Shown: positions 8,414 through 16,013 of the stretch, in pieces | How the letters are laid out: the number at the start of each line of letters is the position of its first letter | Numbering within the stretch: the first letter of the stretch is position 1 | Source of the DNA: Salinilacihabitans rarus | GTDB taxonomy: Archaea > Halobacteriota > Halobacteria > Halobacteriales > Natrialbaceae | Reading direction: 5' to 3' | NCBI RefSeq assembly: GCF_024296665.1 | Contig: NZ_CP100762.1 | Location: forward strand, 1 to 64,000 | Length of the DNA: 64,000 nucleotides | Notes under the pieces: model-generated | The model's input: the letters and a program-made list of their open reading frames with translations, nothing else | The model's database searches: none | Told to the model about the DNA's origin: nothing | Position numbers and translations under genes: made by a program

Positions 8414-8635
8414 TTACGAGCGCTCGTCGCCGCCGTCGGCCGCTCGCCGGGCGGCCGGCCCCGCGAGCAGTTCCCGGACGATCACCGCGAACGCGGCGAG
8501 GTAGCCCGCCGGCGCGAGCGGCACCGCGAGCAGTCCGGTCCCGACCCCGGTCGCGGCGATGGCCGTCCGGAGGGCGAGTCCGCTCATCGCGAGCAGGGGG
8601 ACGACGGCCAGCACTGCGTCCGCGCGTTCGATCAC
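8414..8635 (-). CDS. Small two-helix membrane protein
   Basis: 73 residues with two hydrophobic segments (about 6-24 and 29-52) and a charged Arg/Asp tail. The start is a GTG at 8635 (MIERADAVLAV). An internal ATG at 8587 would remove most of the first helix. A 16-bp AT-rich palindrome ends 4 nt before the GTG. It resembles short conserved haloarchaeal membrane proteins of unknown role. Confidence 0.6.
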   Translation of the reverse strand: MIERADAVLAVVPLLAMSGLALRTAIAATGVGTGLLAVPLAPAGYLAAFAVIVRELLAGPAARRAADGGDERS

Positions 8636-8638
8636 GGC

Positions 8639-8654
8639 TAATTAGATCTAATTA
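8639..8654. promoter_or_regulatory. 16-bp perfect AT-rich palindrome TAATTAGATCTAATTA
   Basis: This is a perfect inverted repeat in very GC-rich surroundings, next to the start of the 73-aa membrane protein. It is 11-12 nt closer to the GTG than a leaderless TATA box would be. It is therefore either an operator, or the promoter of a transcript that starts inside the annotated frame. Confidence 0.5.
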
Positions 8655-8734
8655 CCCGCGGGCGGAAAAGGGGCCGACAACCGGCGAGCGCTGTCACTTC
8701 CATCGGCGAGCGACCGTCATCGGGAGGCGGGCGG

Positions 8735-9451
8735 TCACCGAAGCCCCTCCTCGACGAGCGCGTCGTTGAGGTCCTCGCGGATCACCTCGCCGAGTTCGCG
8801 GTCGCGGGCGGTCGTCACCACGCGGTTCTCCTGGACGCTCGACCCGTCGCGCAGCAGCATCCGGACGTTGCCGCCGTCGTCCGCGCGGGTCACCTTCGCG
8901 CGCAGGCCCGACTGCGATCCGGTGCCGCCGGCGTCGATCGGTCCCGGGATCACCTTCTTGACGTGCGGGTGGTCCGCGACGACCCGAATCGCGCGCATCC
9001 CCGCCCGCCCGCCGATCAGCGTCGAGTGGCTGCCGCCGATCTTCTCCGCGGGCGCCAGATCGACGACGTCGAGCGCGCGGCCCTCGCGCCGGTCGAGTAC
9101 CGTCTCCACGGGGTCGTCGCCGTCGACGCGATAAAACGGGTAGTGGACGTCCCGCCGGACGGCCCTGATGACGTCGCGGTCGCCGGCCGCGTACACCTCC
9201 TCGGGGCGCTTGCGGCGGATCTCGTCGCCGATCCGGCCCGCGAAGTTCCGCAGTTCGACGATCTCGGCCTCGCCCTCCTCGGGCGTCGTCGTGACGGTCG
9301 TCGCGCCGACGCGTGCCTCCCCGTCGAGCATGGTGAGCGTCGCCCGGTCGCGGGCCGCGTCGAGGACGACCGCGTCGGCGTTGGCCTCGCGACAGACCAG
9401 ACAGTAGTCGCCGGGGCGGTCGAGCGGCGAGGCACACTGCCGGCACTCCAT
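8735..9451 (-). CDS. DUF2103 family predicted metal-binding protein
   Basis: 238-residue archaeal conserved protein. The N-terminus MECRQCASPLDRPGDYCLVC carries two CxxC pairs forming a zinc ribbon; the C-terminal half (about 130-238) resembles DUF2103, with DLAPAEKIGGSHSTLIGG and HPHVKKVIPGPI containing conserved His residues. The start at 9451 is chosen so the protein opens with the ribbon; upstream codons are Arg-rich. It may act on nucleic acid, but no reaction is known. Confidence 0.75.
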   Translation of the reverse strand: MECRQCASPLDRPGDYCLVCREANADAVVLDAARDRATLTMLDGEARVGATTVTTTPEEGEAEIVELRNFAGRIGDEIRRKRPEEVYAAGDRDVIRAVRRDVHYPFYRVDGDDPVETVLDRREGRALDVVDLAPAEKIGGSHSTLIGGRAGMRAIRVVADHPHVKKVIPGPIDAGGTGSQSGLRAKVTRADDGGNVRMLLRDGSSVQENRVVTTARDRELGEVIREDLNDALVEEGLR

Positions 9452-9501
9452 GGCGGTGGTTGCGGTCGGCGACCTAAAATTGGCGCGTTTTCGACGCCGG
9501 C

Positions 9502-9633
9502 TCAGGGCCCCGCCATCGCGTCGGCGAGTTTCGCCCCGCAGTTGCTGCAGTAGACCGACCCCTCGGCGACGACCGCCTCGCACTCGGGGCAGGCGATGCC
9601 GTCGCCCGGTCCGGGTTCGACGCCCGCGGACAA
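9502..9633 (-). CDS. Mini zinc-ribbon protein (43 aa)
   Basis: A short frame starting with TTG 11 nt after the truD stop encodes a protein with CPEC (14-19 region) and CSNC (28-33 region), a classic zinc ribbon ending GAKLADAMAGP. It is too short for usual gene callers. Close coupling to truD suggests co-translation. Haloarchaeal proteomes contain many small double-CxxC proteins; no partner is known. The start codon is uncertain, because the frame is open upstream across truD. Confidence 0.5.
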   Translation of the reverse strand: MSAGVEPGPGDGIACPECEAVVAEGSVYCSNCGAKLADAMAGP

Positions 9634-9644
9634 AAGACCGTCAG

Positions 9645-10979
9645 CTACCCCAGCGCGACCGGATCGACCTTGAGGTACTCGCGCATCACGACCGTCGCGT
9701 ACGACCCCTTCGGCAGCGCGAACGACAGCGTCAGCGGCTCCCGGCCGAGGTCGAGGTCGGTCCGGACGAGGATCGCTCGACGCGTCCCCGTCGAGTGGAA
9801 CTCCCCCGGCAGGTCGAAGTCCGCCGGCGAGAGGTCGAGGTCGGAGAGCACGGCGCGTTCGATCTCGCCCTGCTCGCCGTCGGCGAGGTCCGTCTCCGTC
9901 CCGACGAGCGGCGCGGTGACGAACGCCCGCCCGCGCTCGCAGTGGCGCGCGACCGAGCGCACCCGGCGCTCGTCGACGCGCTGCTCGCGGTCGGTGTCGG
10001 GCAGTTCGAGGCCCTCGGGGGCGTCCCGGTCGGCGAAACAGACCACGTCGCCCGCGACCGGCCGGTCGAACGGCAGCCCCCGTTCGAGGCGCGCGCTCAG
10101 CATCAGGTTGAACGCGTACGACTGGGCGGCGTGGACGAACAGCCGCTGGAGGTTGGAGGGGACCCGTTCGAGCGCCCGGCGGAAGGTCTCGGGGCCGGGG
10201 TCGCCGTCGCACTCGGCGAGTTCGTGCAGCATCGAGCGCTCGTACCGCAGGCGGTTCGGGAAGCGGTCGAGCGCCTCGCTCCAGTCGCGACTCTCCGCGA
10301 CGAACTCCCTCGCGGCGCGGGTTCCCTCCGGTTCGGCCTCGGACGGCCGGCCGACGTACGCCAGCACCGCCTCCTCCCAGTTCCCGCGGACGATTTCGAG
10401 TCCGACCTCGTGGGTGATCGGCCGGCGACTGCCGAACCGTTGCCCGCCGAAGAAGTTGGGGACGCCGATCGTCCCGTCCTCGCGGCCGCCGAACGCCCGC
10501 AACTCCTCGGTGATCGCCGCGGCGTTTGCCGGCGCGTCGGCGTCGCTCACGACGAGTTCGAACGCGTTGCCCGCGAGGTCGCCGAACTCGATCGCCCGGC
10601 CCGCCCGGCCGAGCACCTCGATCGCCGCGCCGTTCACGTCGGGGAGGGCCGCGGGGTCGGCGCCGTAGACGGAGAATAGCTGGGTGGTGACCGCGTGCTT
10701 GTCCTTCGTGCCGGCCCACGAGACGCGCTCGCGGGAGATTCCGAGCGCGTCCGAGAGCCGGGCGGCGAAGTCGTTGGTGTCCCACCCGCGCAGGGTGGCC
10801 CGGAAGACGAGGTGCGGGTAGGCGTCGGTCGGCGCGTCGACGGGTTCGGTCGGGAAGCGTTCGAGTTCGCGCACGCGGAAGTCGGCGTCGTCCGCGCGCA
10901 GGCGGCCGCCGACCCCGTCGGTCTCGCTGACGTAGTACTCGATGCCGACGGCCTGCTCGGTCGGGTGGGCTCGGCGCAT
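9645..10979 (-). CDS. truD: tRNA pseudouridine(13) synthase TruD
   Basis: Isomerises uridine 13 in tRNA (the archaeal/eukaryotic Pus7 group also modifies U35 of some tRNAs). The 444-residue protein has the catalytic motif [12 protein letters not shown] with its Asp at about residue 91, NFFGGQRFG after it, and the large TRUD insertion domain in the middle (about 180-330). The C-terminal [15 protein letters not shown] closes the catalytic fold. Pth2 lies a few genes away, as in other haloarchaea. Confidence 0.94.
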   Translation of the reverse strand: MRRAHPTEQAVGIEYYVSETDGVGGRLRADDADFRVRELERFPTEPVDAPTDAYPHLVFRATLRGWDTNDFAARLSDALGISRERVSWAGTKDKHAVTTQLFSVYGADPAALPDVNGAAIEVLGRAGRAIEFGDLAGNAFELVVSDADAPANAAAITEELRAFGGREDGTIGVPNFFGGQRFGSRRPITHEVGLEIVRGNWEEAVLAYVGRPSEAEPEGTRAAREFVAESRDWSEALDRFPNRLRYERSMLHELAECDGDPGPETFRRALERVPSNLQRLFVHAAQSYAFNLMLSARLERGLPFDRPVAGDVVCFADRDAPEGLELPDTDREQRVDERRVRSVARHCERGRAFVTAPLVGTETDLADGEQGEIERAVLSDLDLSPADFDLPGEFHSTGTRRAILVRTDLDLGREPLTLSFALPKGSYATVVMREYLKVDPVALG

Positions 10980-11034
10980 GCTGGCTGCCGTCCGTTTGGT
11001 GCGCCGACGGTAAACCGGTTCGTTCTCGGTCGTC

Positions 11035-11070
11035 GGGGTTCGATCGACTCGTTTCCGTCGATCGAACCCC
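11035..11070. terminator. Perfect 14-bp stem-loop after the alcohol dehydrogenase gene
   Basis: Arms GGGGTTCGATCGAC (11035-11048) and GTCGATCGAACCCC (11057-11070) pair perfectly around an 8-nt loop. The structure begins 12 nt after the dehydrogenase stop codon (minus strand) and lies upstream of truD. No T-tract follows, so it is not a canonical archaeal terminator. It could protect the 3' end, be processed, or be a DNA site. Confidence 0.5.
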
Positions 11071-11082
11071 TCGAACGTGGGC

Positions 11083-12156
11083 TCAGTTCGGCTTGACGAG
11101 GATCTTCACGTGATCGCTCTCGGGGTCGAGGAGCCGCTCGAACCCGTCCTCGACGATCTCTTCGAGGCCGATGCGGCCGGTGATGAACGGGTCGGGGTCG
11201 AGGCGTCCGTCGGCCAGCATCTCGATCACCATCCCGTACTCCTCGTCGGCCCGCGGCCCGCCGAGGTACGCGAGGGTGCCGGTCACCGTCCGCTCGCCGA
11301 GGACGACGGTGTTCAGGTGGCTGCTCACTTCCTCCTCCCAGATGCTCACGACCGTCGTCAGGCCGCCCGGCGCCGTGCTCTCGACCGCCGCGTTGTACGA
11401 GGCCTCGACGCCCGCGACCTCGAACGCGACGTCGACGCCCCCGCCGGTGGCCGTCGCGATTTCCTCGACGGCGTCCGTGCTCGACGGATCGACGAGTACG
11501 TCGGCCCCGCACTCGCTCGCGCGCTCGCGTCTCGCCGCCCGCGGTTCCGAGACGTAGATCGTCCCCGCGCCGGCCACCCGGGCACACTGGACGACGGCCA
11601 GTCCGATCGGGCCGCTCCCGAACACCGCTACCGAGTCGCCGGCCTGCAGTCCGGAGCGACGCACCGCGTGGAGGGCGACGGCCAGCGGTTCGACCAGCGC
11701 GCCGTACTCGACCGGGACGTCGTCGCCGAGCGGAACGACGCGCTCCGCGTCGAGGACGGCGCTCTCGGCGAATCCGCCGTCGCCGCCCGAGAGGCCGACG
11801 AACCCGATCGAATCGCAGATGTGGTACGCACCGCGCCGACACTGGCGACACTCGCCGCAGTAGAGGATCGGGTTGACGGCGACGGCGTCGCCGGGTTCGA
11901 AGTCGGTCACCGCCGAACCGACCCCGGTGACGACGCCGCTGTACTCGTGTCCCATTCGGATCGGCGCGGTCTCCCGTGACACCGGGTGCGGTTCGTCGGC
12001 GGGTACGAAGATGGGGCCGGCGGCGTACTCGTGGAGGTCCGAGCCGCAGATGCCGCAGGAATCGACCTCGATTCGGACCTGTTCCGGACCGACGTCCCCT
12101 TCGTCGACGTCTTCGACGCGAATGTCCCCTCGGTCGTGATACGTTGCTGCTTGCAT
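11083..12156 (-). CDS. Zinc-dependent medium-chain alcohol dehydrogenase (butanediol dehydrogenase-like)
   Basis: NAD(P)-linked oxidoreductase of the MDR superfamily, 357 residues. The catalytic zinc site comes from CGICGSD, GHEYSG and the later Glu; the structural zinc lobe has four Cys in [15 protein letters not shown]; the Rossmann motif is GSGPIG. Overall layout is closest to (R,R)-butanediol or sorbitol dehydrogenases. The substrate cannot be fixed from sequence. A TATA-like CAGTTATGC lies about 28 nt before the ATG, so it has its own promoter, and a perfect stem-loop follows the stop. Confidence 0.85.
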   Translation of the reverse strand: MQAATYHDRGDIRVEDVDEGDVGPEQVRIEVDSCGICGSDLHEYAAGPIFVPADEPHPVSRETAPIRMGHEYSGVVTGVGSAVTDFEPGDAVAVNPILYCGECRQCRRGAYHICDSIGFVGLSGGDGGFAESAVLDAERVVPLGDDVPVEYGALVEPLAVALHAVRRSGLQAGDSVAVFGSGPIGLAVVQCARVAGAGTIYVSEPRAARRERASECGADVLVDPSSTDAVEEIATATGGGVDVAFEVAGVEASYNAAVESTAPGGLTTVVSIWEEEVSSHLNTVVLGERTVTGTLAYLGGPRADEEYGMVIEMLADGRLDPDPFITGRIGLEEIVEDGFERLLDPESDHVKILVKPN

Positions 12157-12249
12157 GGTCGATGTACGGTACCACTCCCCACAGCATAACTGCTCCTAGG
12201 GGCTATCGAACCGGTTTACCACCGGCGGACGACCCGCTGCCGTCGACGA

Positions 12250-12918
12250 TCAGTCCGCGACGTCGGCGACGAGGTCGCGGACGTACGCGAGTTCGTCCTC
12301 GACGACGGTGTGGCCCATCCCCTCGTAGATCCGTTCGGTGACGTCGGCGCCGCGGTCCTCGTAGAGGCGGACGGTGTCGTGGACGCGCTCGACGGGGACG
12401 TGCGGGTCGCGGTCGCTACAGCCGAAGAAGGCGGGGGTCCCGTCCAGCGAGCCCCGGTATCGATCGGGGTCGAGTTCGTCCCCGATCAGCCCGCCCGAGA
12501 GGGCGACGACGCCGCCGTACCGGCGGGAGTTCCGGGCGGCGTACTCGGTCGCGAGGCAGGCCCCCTGCGAGAAGCCGAGCAGGACGATCCGATCGGACGG
12601 GACACCGTCGCCGCCGTCCCCGTCGTCGAGCGTTCCCGCGGTCACGTCCGCGACGAGCGAATCGAGGACCGCGAGCGCGGAGTCGAGGTGTGGCTGGTTG
12701 GCCTCCAGATCGGCGAGGAAGGAGTTCGGGTACCACGTCCCCCGGTGGGCCTGCGGCGCGACGTACGCGACGTCGTCCCGGTCGATCTCGGCCGCGAAGT
12801 CGAGCATCCCGCGGGCCCGCGCGCCGCGGCCGTGGACGAGGATCAGCGCCGCCGCGGCGTCGGCGAGGGTGGCGCCGGCGCGCTCGACGGGCGGGTCGCC
12901 GTGGGGGTCCGTCGTCAT
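12250..12918 (-). CDS. Phospholipase/carboxylesterase family alpha/beta hydrolase
   Basis: 222-residue cytosolic serine hydrolase of the carboxylesterase type. The oxyanion motif is LVHGRGA, the nucleophile elbow GFSQGA (Ser about 116), then an acid in CSDRDPHVP and the catalytic His in GMGHTV. The start at MTTDPHG is preferred over one nine codons upstream. A likely substrate is a short acyl ester or thioester. Confidence 0.85.
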   Translation of the reverse strand: MTTDPHGDPPVERAGATLADAAAALILVHGRGARARGMLDFAAEIDRDDVAYVAPQAHRGTWYPNSFLADLEANQPHLDSALAVLDSLVADVTAGTLDDGDGGDGVPSDRIVLLGFSQGACLATEYAARNSRRYGGVVALSGGLIGDELDPDRYRGSLDGTPAFFGCSDRDPHVPVERVHDTVRLYEDRGADVTERIYEGMGHTVVEDELAYVRDLVADVAD

Positions 12919-12978
12919 GGGCTGTCGGAGGGCGCCCACGGGCAAAGGCGTTGGCGAGGCGGCGAGGCGGACGGCGGC

Positions 12979-13317
12979 TCAGAGCAGCGAGAGGTCGCCC
13001 GTCACGCGGTCGACGAGGTCGTCCTCGGCAGGGCCGACCGCGAGCGCGGTGACGGTCCCCGGTTCGAGTTGGGTGTGGCCCGCGTCGCGGACGACGGCGT
13101 TCGGCAGTCCCTCGCGGTCGGCGATCTCCGACAGTTCGTACAGTTCGCGCTCGCCGGAGCCCTTCAGGACGACCTTCTTCTGGCCGCCGTCCTTCCAGCG
13201 CCGGCGGGCGCGCTCGTCGGCCTTCTCGTAGGCCGACAGCGAGGCGTGGGCGACCTGCGCGGCGAGCTTTCCCGTGCCCATCCCGACGTCCGTGCGGGCG
13301 ACGATGGCCTGCTTCAT
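12979..13317 (-). CDS. pth2: Peptidyl-tRNA hydrolase, archaeal/eukaryotic type
   Basis: Recycles peptidyl-tRNAs dropped by ribosomes. The 112 residues show the Pth2 pattern: [21 protein letters not shown] with the catalytic Lys and Gln region, AHASL, then [14 protein letters not shown] and [11 protein letters not shown]. Its promoter has CCTTTAGGCC about 23 nt before the ATG, within an intergenic region shared with the divergent DsbA-like gene. Confidence 0.94.
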   Translation of the reverse strand: MKQAIVARTDVGMGTGKLAAQVAHASLSAYEKADERARRRWKDGGQKKVVLKGSGERELYELSEIADREGLPNAVVRDAGHTQLEPGTVTALAVGPAEDDLVDRVTGDLSLL

Positions 13318-13362
13318 ACGACCGGCGTCGACGCGAGGCCTAAAGGCCCCACCGATCCCGCT

Positions 13363-13372
13363 ACCTATTTGA
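13363..13372 (+). promoter_or_regulatory. TATA element of the DsbA-like gene
   Basis: CCTATTTGAC lies about 27 nt before the ATG at 13395, consistent with a leaderless transcript. Confidence 0.45.
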
Positions 13373-13394
13373 CCGTCGACTCGGTAGCCGAGGT

Positions 13395-14027
13395 ATGGAC
13401 ATTTCGCGACGGGCGTTCGCGAAGCGCGCGGCGGCGACGACGGCGCTCGTGGGCGTCGCCGGCTGTATCGGTGACGGCGACGACGACGAGTTCGAGCTAT
13501 CCGGCGATGACGTCCTGCCGCCGGCGGTCGCCGGCGATCCGGACGCCGACGTCACCGTGATGGCCTTCGAGGACTTCAGCTGTCCGCACTGCGCGCAGTA
13601 CGCGCTGGGCGTCTACCCGCGGATCGAGGCCGCGTACGTCGACCCCGGCCACGTCAGGTACGAACACCGCGACTTCCCAATCCCGGTCGACGAGACGTGG
13701 TCGTGGGCCGTGGCGGGCGCGGCGCGGTCGGTCCAGGAACGTGGCGGCGACGAGGCGTTCTGGCCGTTCGTAAGCGAGATCTACGAACACCTCGGCGACT
13801 ACTCCTACGAGACGATCGCGGCCGTCGCCGACGGGGTCGGCGTCGACGGCGAGGCCGTGGCGGCCGACGCCGAAGAGGGCGCCTACCGGGACGACCTCGA
13901 AGCCGAGCGCGGGCGCGGGGCGGACGCCGGCGTCGAGGGAACGCCCACGGTCGTCGTCGACGGCGAGGTCACCGAGAACTACGAGTGGGAGACCATCGAG
14001 TCGGCCATCGAGGACGCCCTCGAATAG
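13395..14027 (+). CDS. DsbA-family thioredoxin-fold lipoprotein
   Basis: Exported thiol oxidoreductase anchored outside the cell membrane. The 210-residue protein has a Tat signal ([10 protein letters not shown]), a lipobox GVAGC at about 20-24, an acidic linker and a DsbA fold with active site CPHC (in FSCPHCAQY), a helical insert and the cis-Pro loop GTPTVVVDG. It resembles the thioredoxin_4 group that shuffles disulfides in secreted proteins. Transcribed alone. Confidence 0.9.
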   Translation: MDISRRAFAKRAAATTALVGVAGCIGDGDDDEFELSGDDVLPPAVAGDPDADVTVMAFEDFSCPHCAQYALGVYPRIEAAYVDPGHVRYEHRDFPIPVDETWSWAVAGAARSVQERGGDEAFWPFVSEIYEHLGDYSYETIAAVADGVGVDGEAVAADAEEGAYRDDLEAERGRGADAGVEGTPTVVVDGEVTENYEWETIESAIEDALE

Positions 14028-14044
14028 CCGCCCCGTTCCGGGAG

Positions 14045-14055
14045 CTTTTACACCG
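14045..14055 (+). promoter_or_regulatory. TATA element of dcd
   Basis: GCTTTTACACC lies 25-30 nt before the ATG at 14076, so dcd can be expressed apart from the lipoprotein gene 48 bp upstream. Confidence 0.45.
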
Positions 14056-14075
14056 CGCCCCGCGACTCCCCGCAC

Positions 14076-14678
14076 ATGATCCTCTCGGACGCGGACATCC
14101 TCGCCAGACTCGAGGCGGGCGACCTCGTCGTCGACCCCCTCGACGACCCCGACCTGCAGATCCAGCCCGCGAGCGTCGACCTCCGGCTGGACCGGCAGTT
14201 CCTCGAGTTCCGCCGGACGAACATCCCCTGTATCCACCCCGACTCGGCGCGCGAGGTCGACGAGTACGTCACCGAGACGGTCGTCGAGGAGGGCGACGAC
14301 TTCATCCTCCACCCCGGCGACTTCGTCCTCGGGACGACCCACGAGCGCGTCGAGATCCCCCCGGACCTCATCGCGCACGTCCAGGGGCGGTCGTCGATCG
14401 GCCGGCTCGCGGTCGTCGTCCACGCCACCGCCGGCATCGTCGACCCCGGCTACCGCGGCCAGATCACGCTCGAACTCTCCAACCTCGGCACCGCCCCGGT
14501 CGCGCTCACGCCGGGGATGCGCATCTCCCAGCTCATCTTCACCGAACTGCGCACGCCCGCCGAGCGCCCCTACGGGAGCGAGCGCGGCTCGAAGTATCAG
14601 GATCAGGCCGGCCCGCAGGCCTCTCGCATCGGCGTCGACGAGGAGTTCGGCGGCGACGGGCGAGGCGGCGAGGACTGA
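14076..14678 (+). CDS. dcd: dCTP deaminase
   Basis: Converts dCTP to dUTP as the first step of dTMP supply. The 200-residue trimeric dUTPase-fold enzyme shows [19 protein letters not shown] and the core [13 protein letters not shown] with the catalytic Glu, then PGMRISQL and the nucleotide-covering tail [10 protein letters not shown]. Bifunctional deaminase/dUTPase forms exist in archaea; the distinction is not attempted. Convergent with the DyP-like gene. Confidence 0.93.
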   Translation: MILSDADILARLEAGDLVVDPLDDPDLQIQPASVDLRLDRQFLEFRRTNIPCIHPDSAREVDEYVTETVVEEGDDFILHPGDFVLGTTHERVEIPPDLIAHVQGRSSIGRLAVVVHATAGIVDPGYRGQITLELSNLGTAPVALTPGMRISQLIFTELRTPAERPYGSERGSKYQDQAGPQASRIGVDEEFGGDGRGGED

Positions 14679-14706
14679 CCGGGACCGGCGTTCGGTCCTC
14701 GCTCTC

Positions 14707-16011
14707 TCAGGCTCCCGGATCGGGCCTCGGCAGTGCCCGGTGGCGCCGCGGCGGGACGAGGTAGCTCCCCCAGCGCCGGAGCCGAACGTACCGGAGGATG
14801 CCGTTGCCCTGCCGCGGGCCGACCCCGTGTCGGCGAAACTCCGCGCCGACCATCGCCCGCCTCGCGCGGGTGAACGCGGCCAGTTCCCGCTGGAGGGAGA
14901 CGAAGTGGAGGCCGGCGACGTCGCCGTCGGTCGTGTTGACGTCGCGCCGGAGCAACGCCGGCTCCCCGTCCTCGCGCGCCCGGGCGACCTTCTGTGCGTG
15001 GCCGACGATACCGTGCTCGCGGGCGTGGTCGTGGGCCTCGTCGGCGACCGCGGCGGCGCCGGCGTCGGTGCCGAGGCGGTCGCCGTACTCGCCGACCGAC
15101 TCCCGCTCGGCGTGGTCGGGGCTGAAAAGCCGCGCGACGCGGTTCTCGTGGGTGCTCTCCTCGAACCACCCCTCCAGATCGAGTTCGAGCGTCTCGAAGT
15201 GCTGTGTCGTGCCGCCGGCGAACGGCCCCTCCCGGATCGTCACCCGATCCTCGGTCGCCTGACTCTCCCGGAACCCCGACCGGAAGCCCATGAAGAACGG
15301 CGCCGCCTCGGGCACCGGTTCGCCCGCCGGGACGCCGTCGAGGCCCTCCTGCCGGGCGGCCGGCAGCCCCGGCCCGACGAACCCCGTCCGGCGGTCCGTC
15401 CGCTCGAAGACCCCGTCGAGCGACGCCGACGGCGACCGGCCGTTGAGCCGTTCGCGGTCGCCGAACAGGGCCTCTTCGACGGCCAGTACCGTGGCGGCGT
15501 CGTCGCTCGCGAGGTGCAAGAGCGCGTCGTTCGCGTCCACGGTCACGTCGCTCTCGGCGGCGAGGACGACGATCGGGTCCGGCTCCGGGAGGGCGACGGC
15601 GTCGAGGGCCGCGTCGTACCGGTCGAAGTACGCCGGCGTGTACCCCAGCGTGAAGAGGACGCCGTCGGGGCGTCGCGCCGTCGCTCGCTCGACCGCGCGC
15701 AGGGCCGTCGCCACGGTCTCGCGGGCCGTGGCGTCCGGGTCGCGCGTCAGCGACAGGCCGAGGAAGACGTGGTGGGCTGGCGGCCTGACGTTGCCGTCCT
15801 CGTCCGTCCGCAACGTGTCGTTCCAGGCGTGCTGTCGCTCGGGGAGCGAGTCGGGGTCCGCGACGCCCGGCGGGGCGTCCACCGACTGCTCGCCCCCGAG
15901 GCAGGCCGCGAGCGCGGCGCTCCCGCCGGTCGCGACCGCCGCGCGCACGAACGCCCTGCGGGACCGGTCCGGCGTCGCGCTCGGCTCCGTCCGGTCGTCG
16001 GTGGGACACAT
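14707..16011 (-). CDS. DyP-peroxidase-like Tat lipoprotein, catalytic Asp lost
   Basis: 434-residue exported protein. It has a twin-arginine signal (DRSRRAFVRAA), a lipobox LAAC at about 34-37 and a body that follows dye-decolourising peroxidases by eye. GFRSG (242-246) aligns with the GxxDG distal motif but has Ser245 for Asp. GGTTQHFETLELDLEGW follows as in the family; His338 (IVGHAQK) matches the proximal haem ligand, LLRRD (353-357) the distal Arg, and AGLHFVSLQREL the closing core. It starts 2 nt after the amine-oxidase-like gene and is surely co-transcribed. Haem could bind, but normal peroxidase chemistry is doubtful. EfeB-like deferrochelatase is an alternative reading. Confidence 0.65.
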   Translation of the reverse strand: MCPTDDRTEPSATPDRSRRAFVRAAVATGGSAALAACLGGEQSVDAPPGVADPDSLPERQHAWNDTLRTDEDGNVRPPAHHVFLGLSLTRDPDATARETVATALRAVERATARRPDGVLFTLGYTPAYFDRYDAALDAVALPEPDPIVVLAAESDVTVDANDALLHLASDDAATVLAVEEALFGDRERLNGRSPSASLDGVFERTDRRTGFVGPGLPAARQEGLDGVPAGEPVPEAAPFFMGFRSGFRESQATEDRVTIREGPFAGGTTQHFETLELDLEGWFEESTHENRVARLFSPDHAERESVGEYGDRLGTDAGAAAVADEAHDHAREHGIVGHAQKVARAREDGEPALLRRDVNTTDGDVAGLHFVSLQRELAAFTRARRAMVGAEFRRHGVGPRQGNGILRYVRLRRWGSYLVPPRRHRALPRPDPGA

Positions 16012-16013
16012 CC

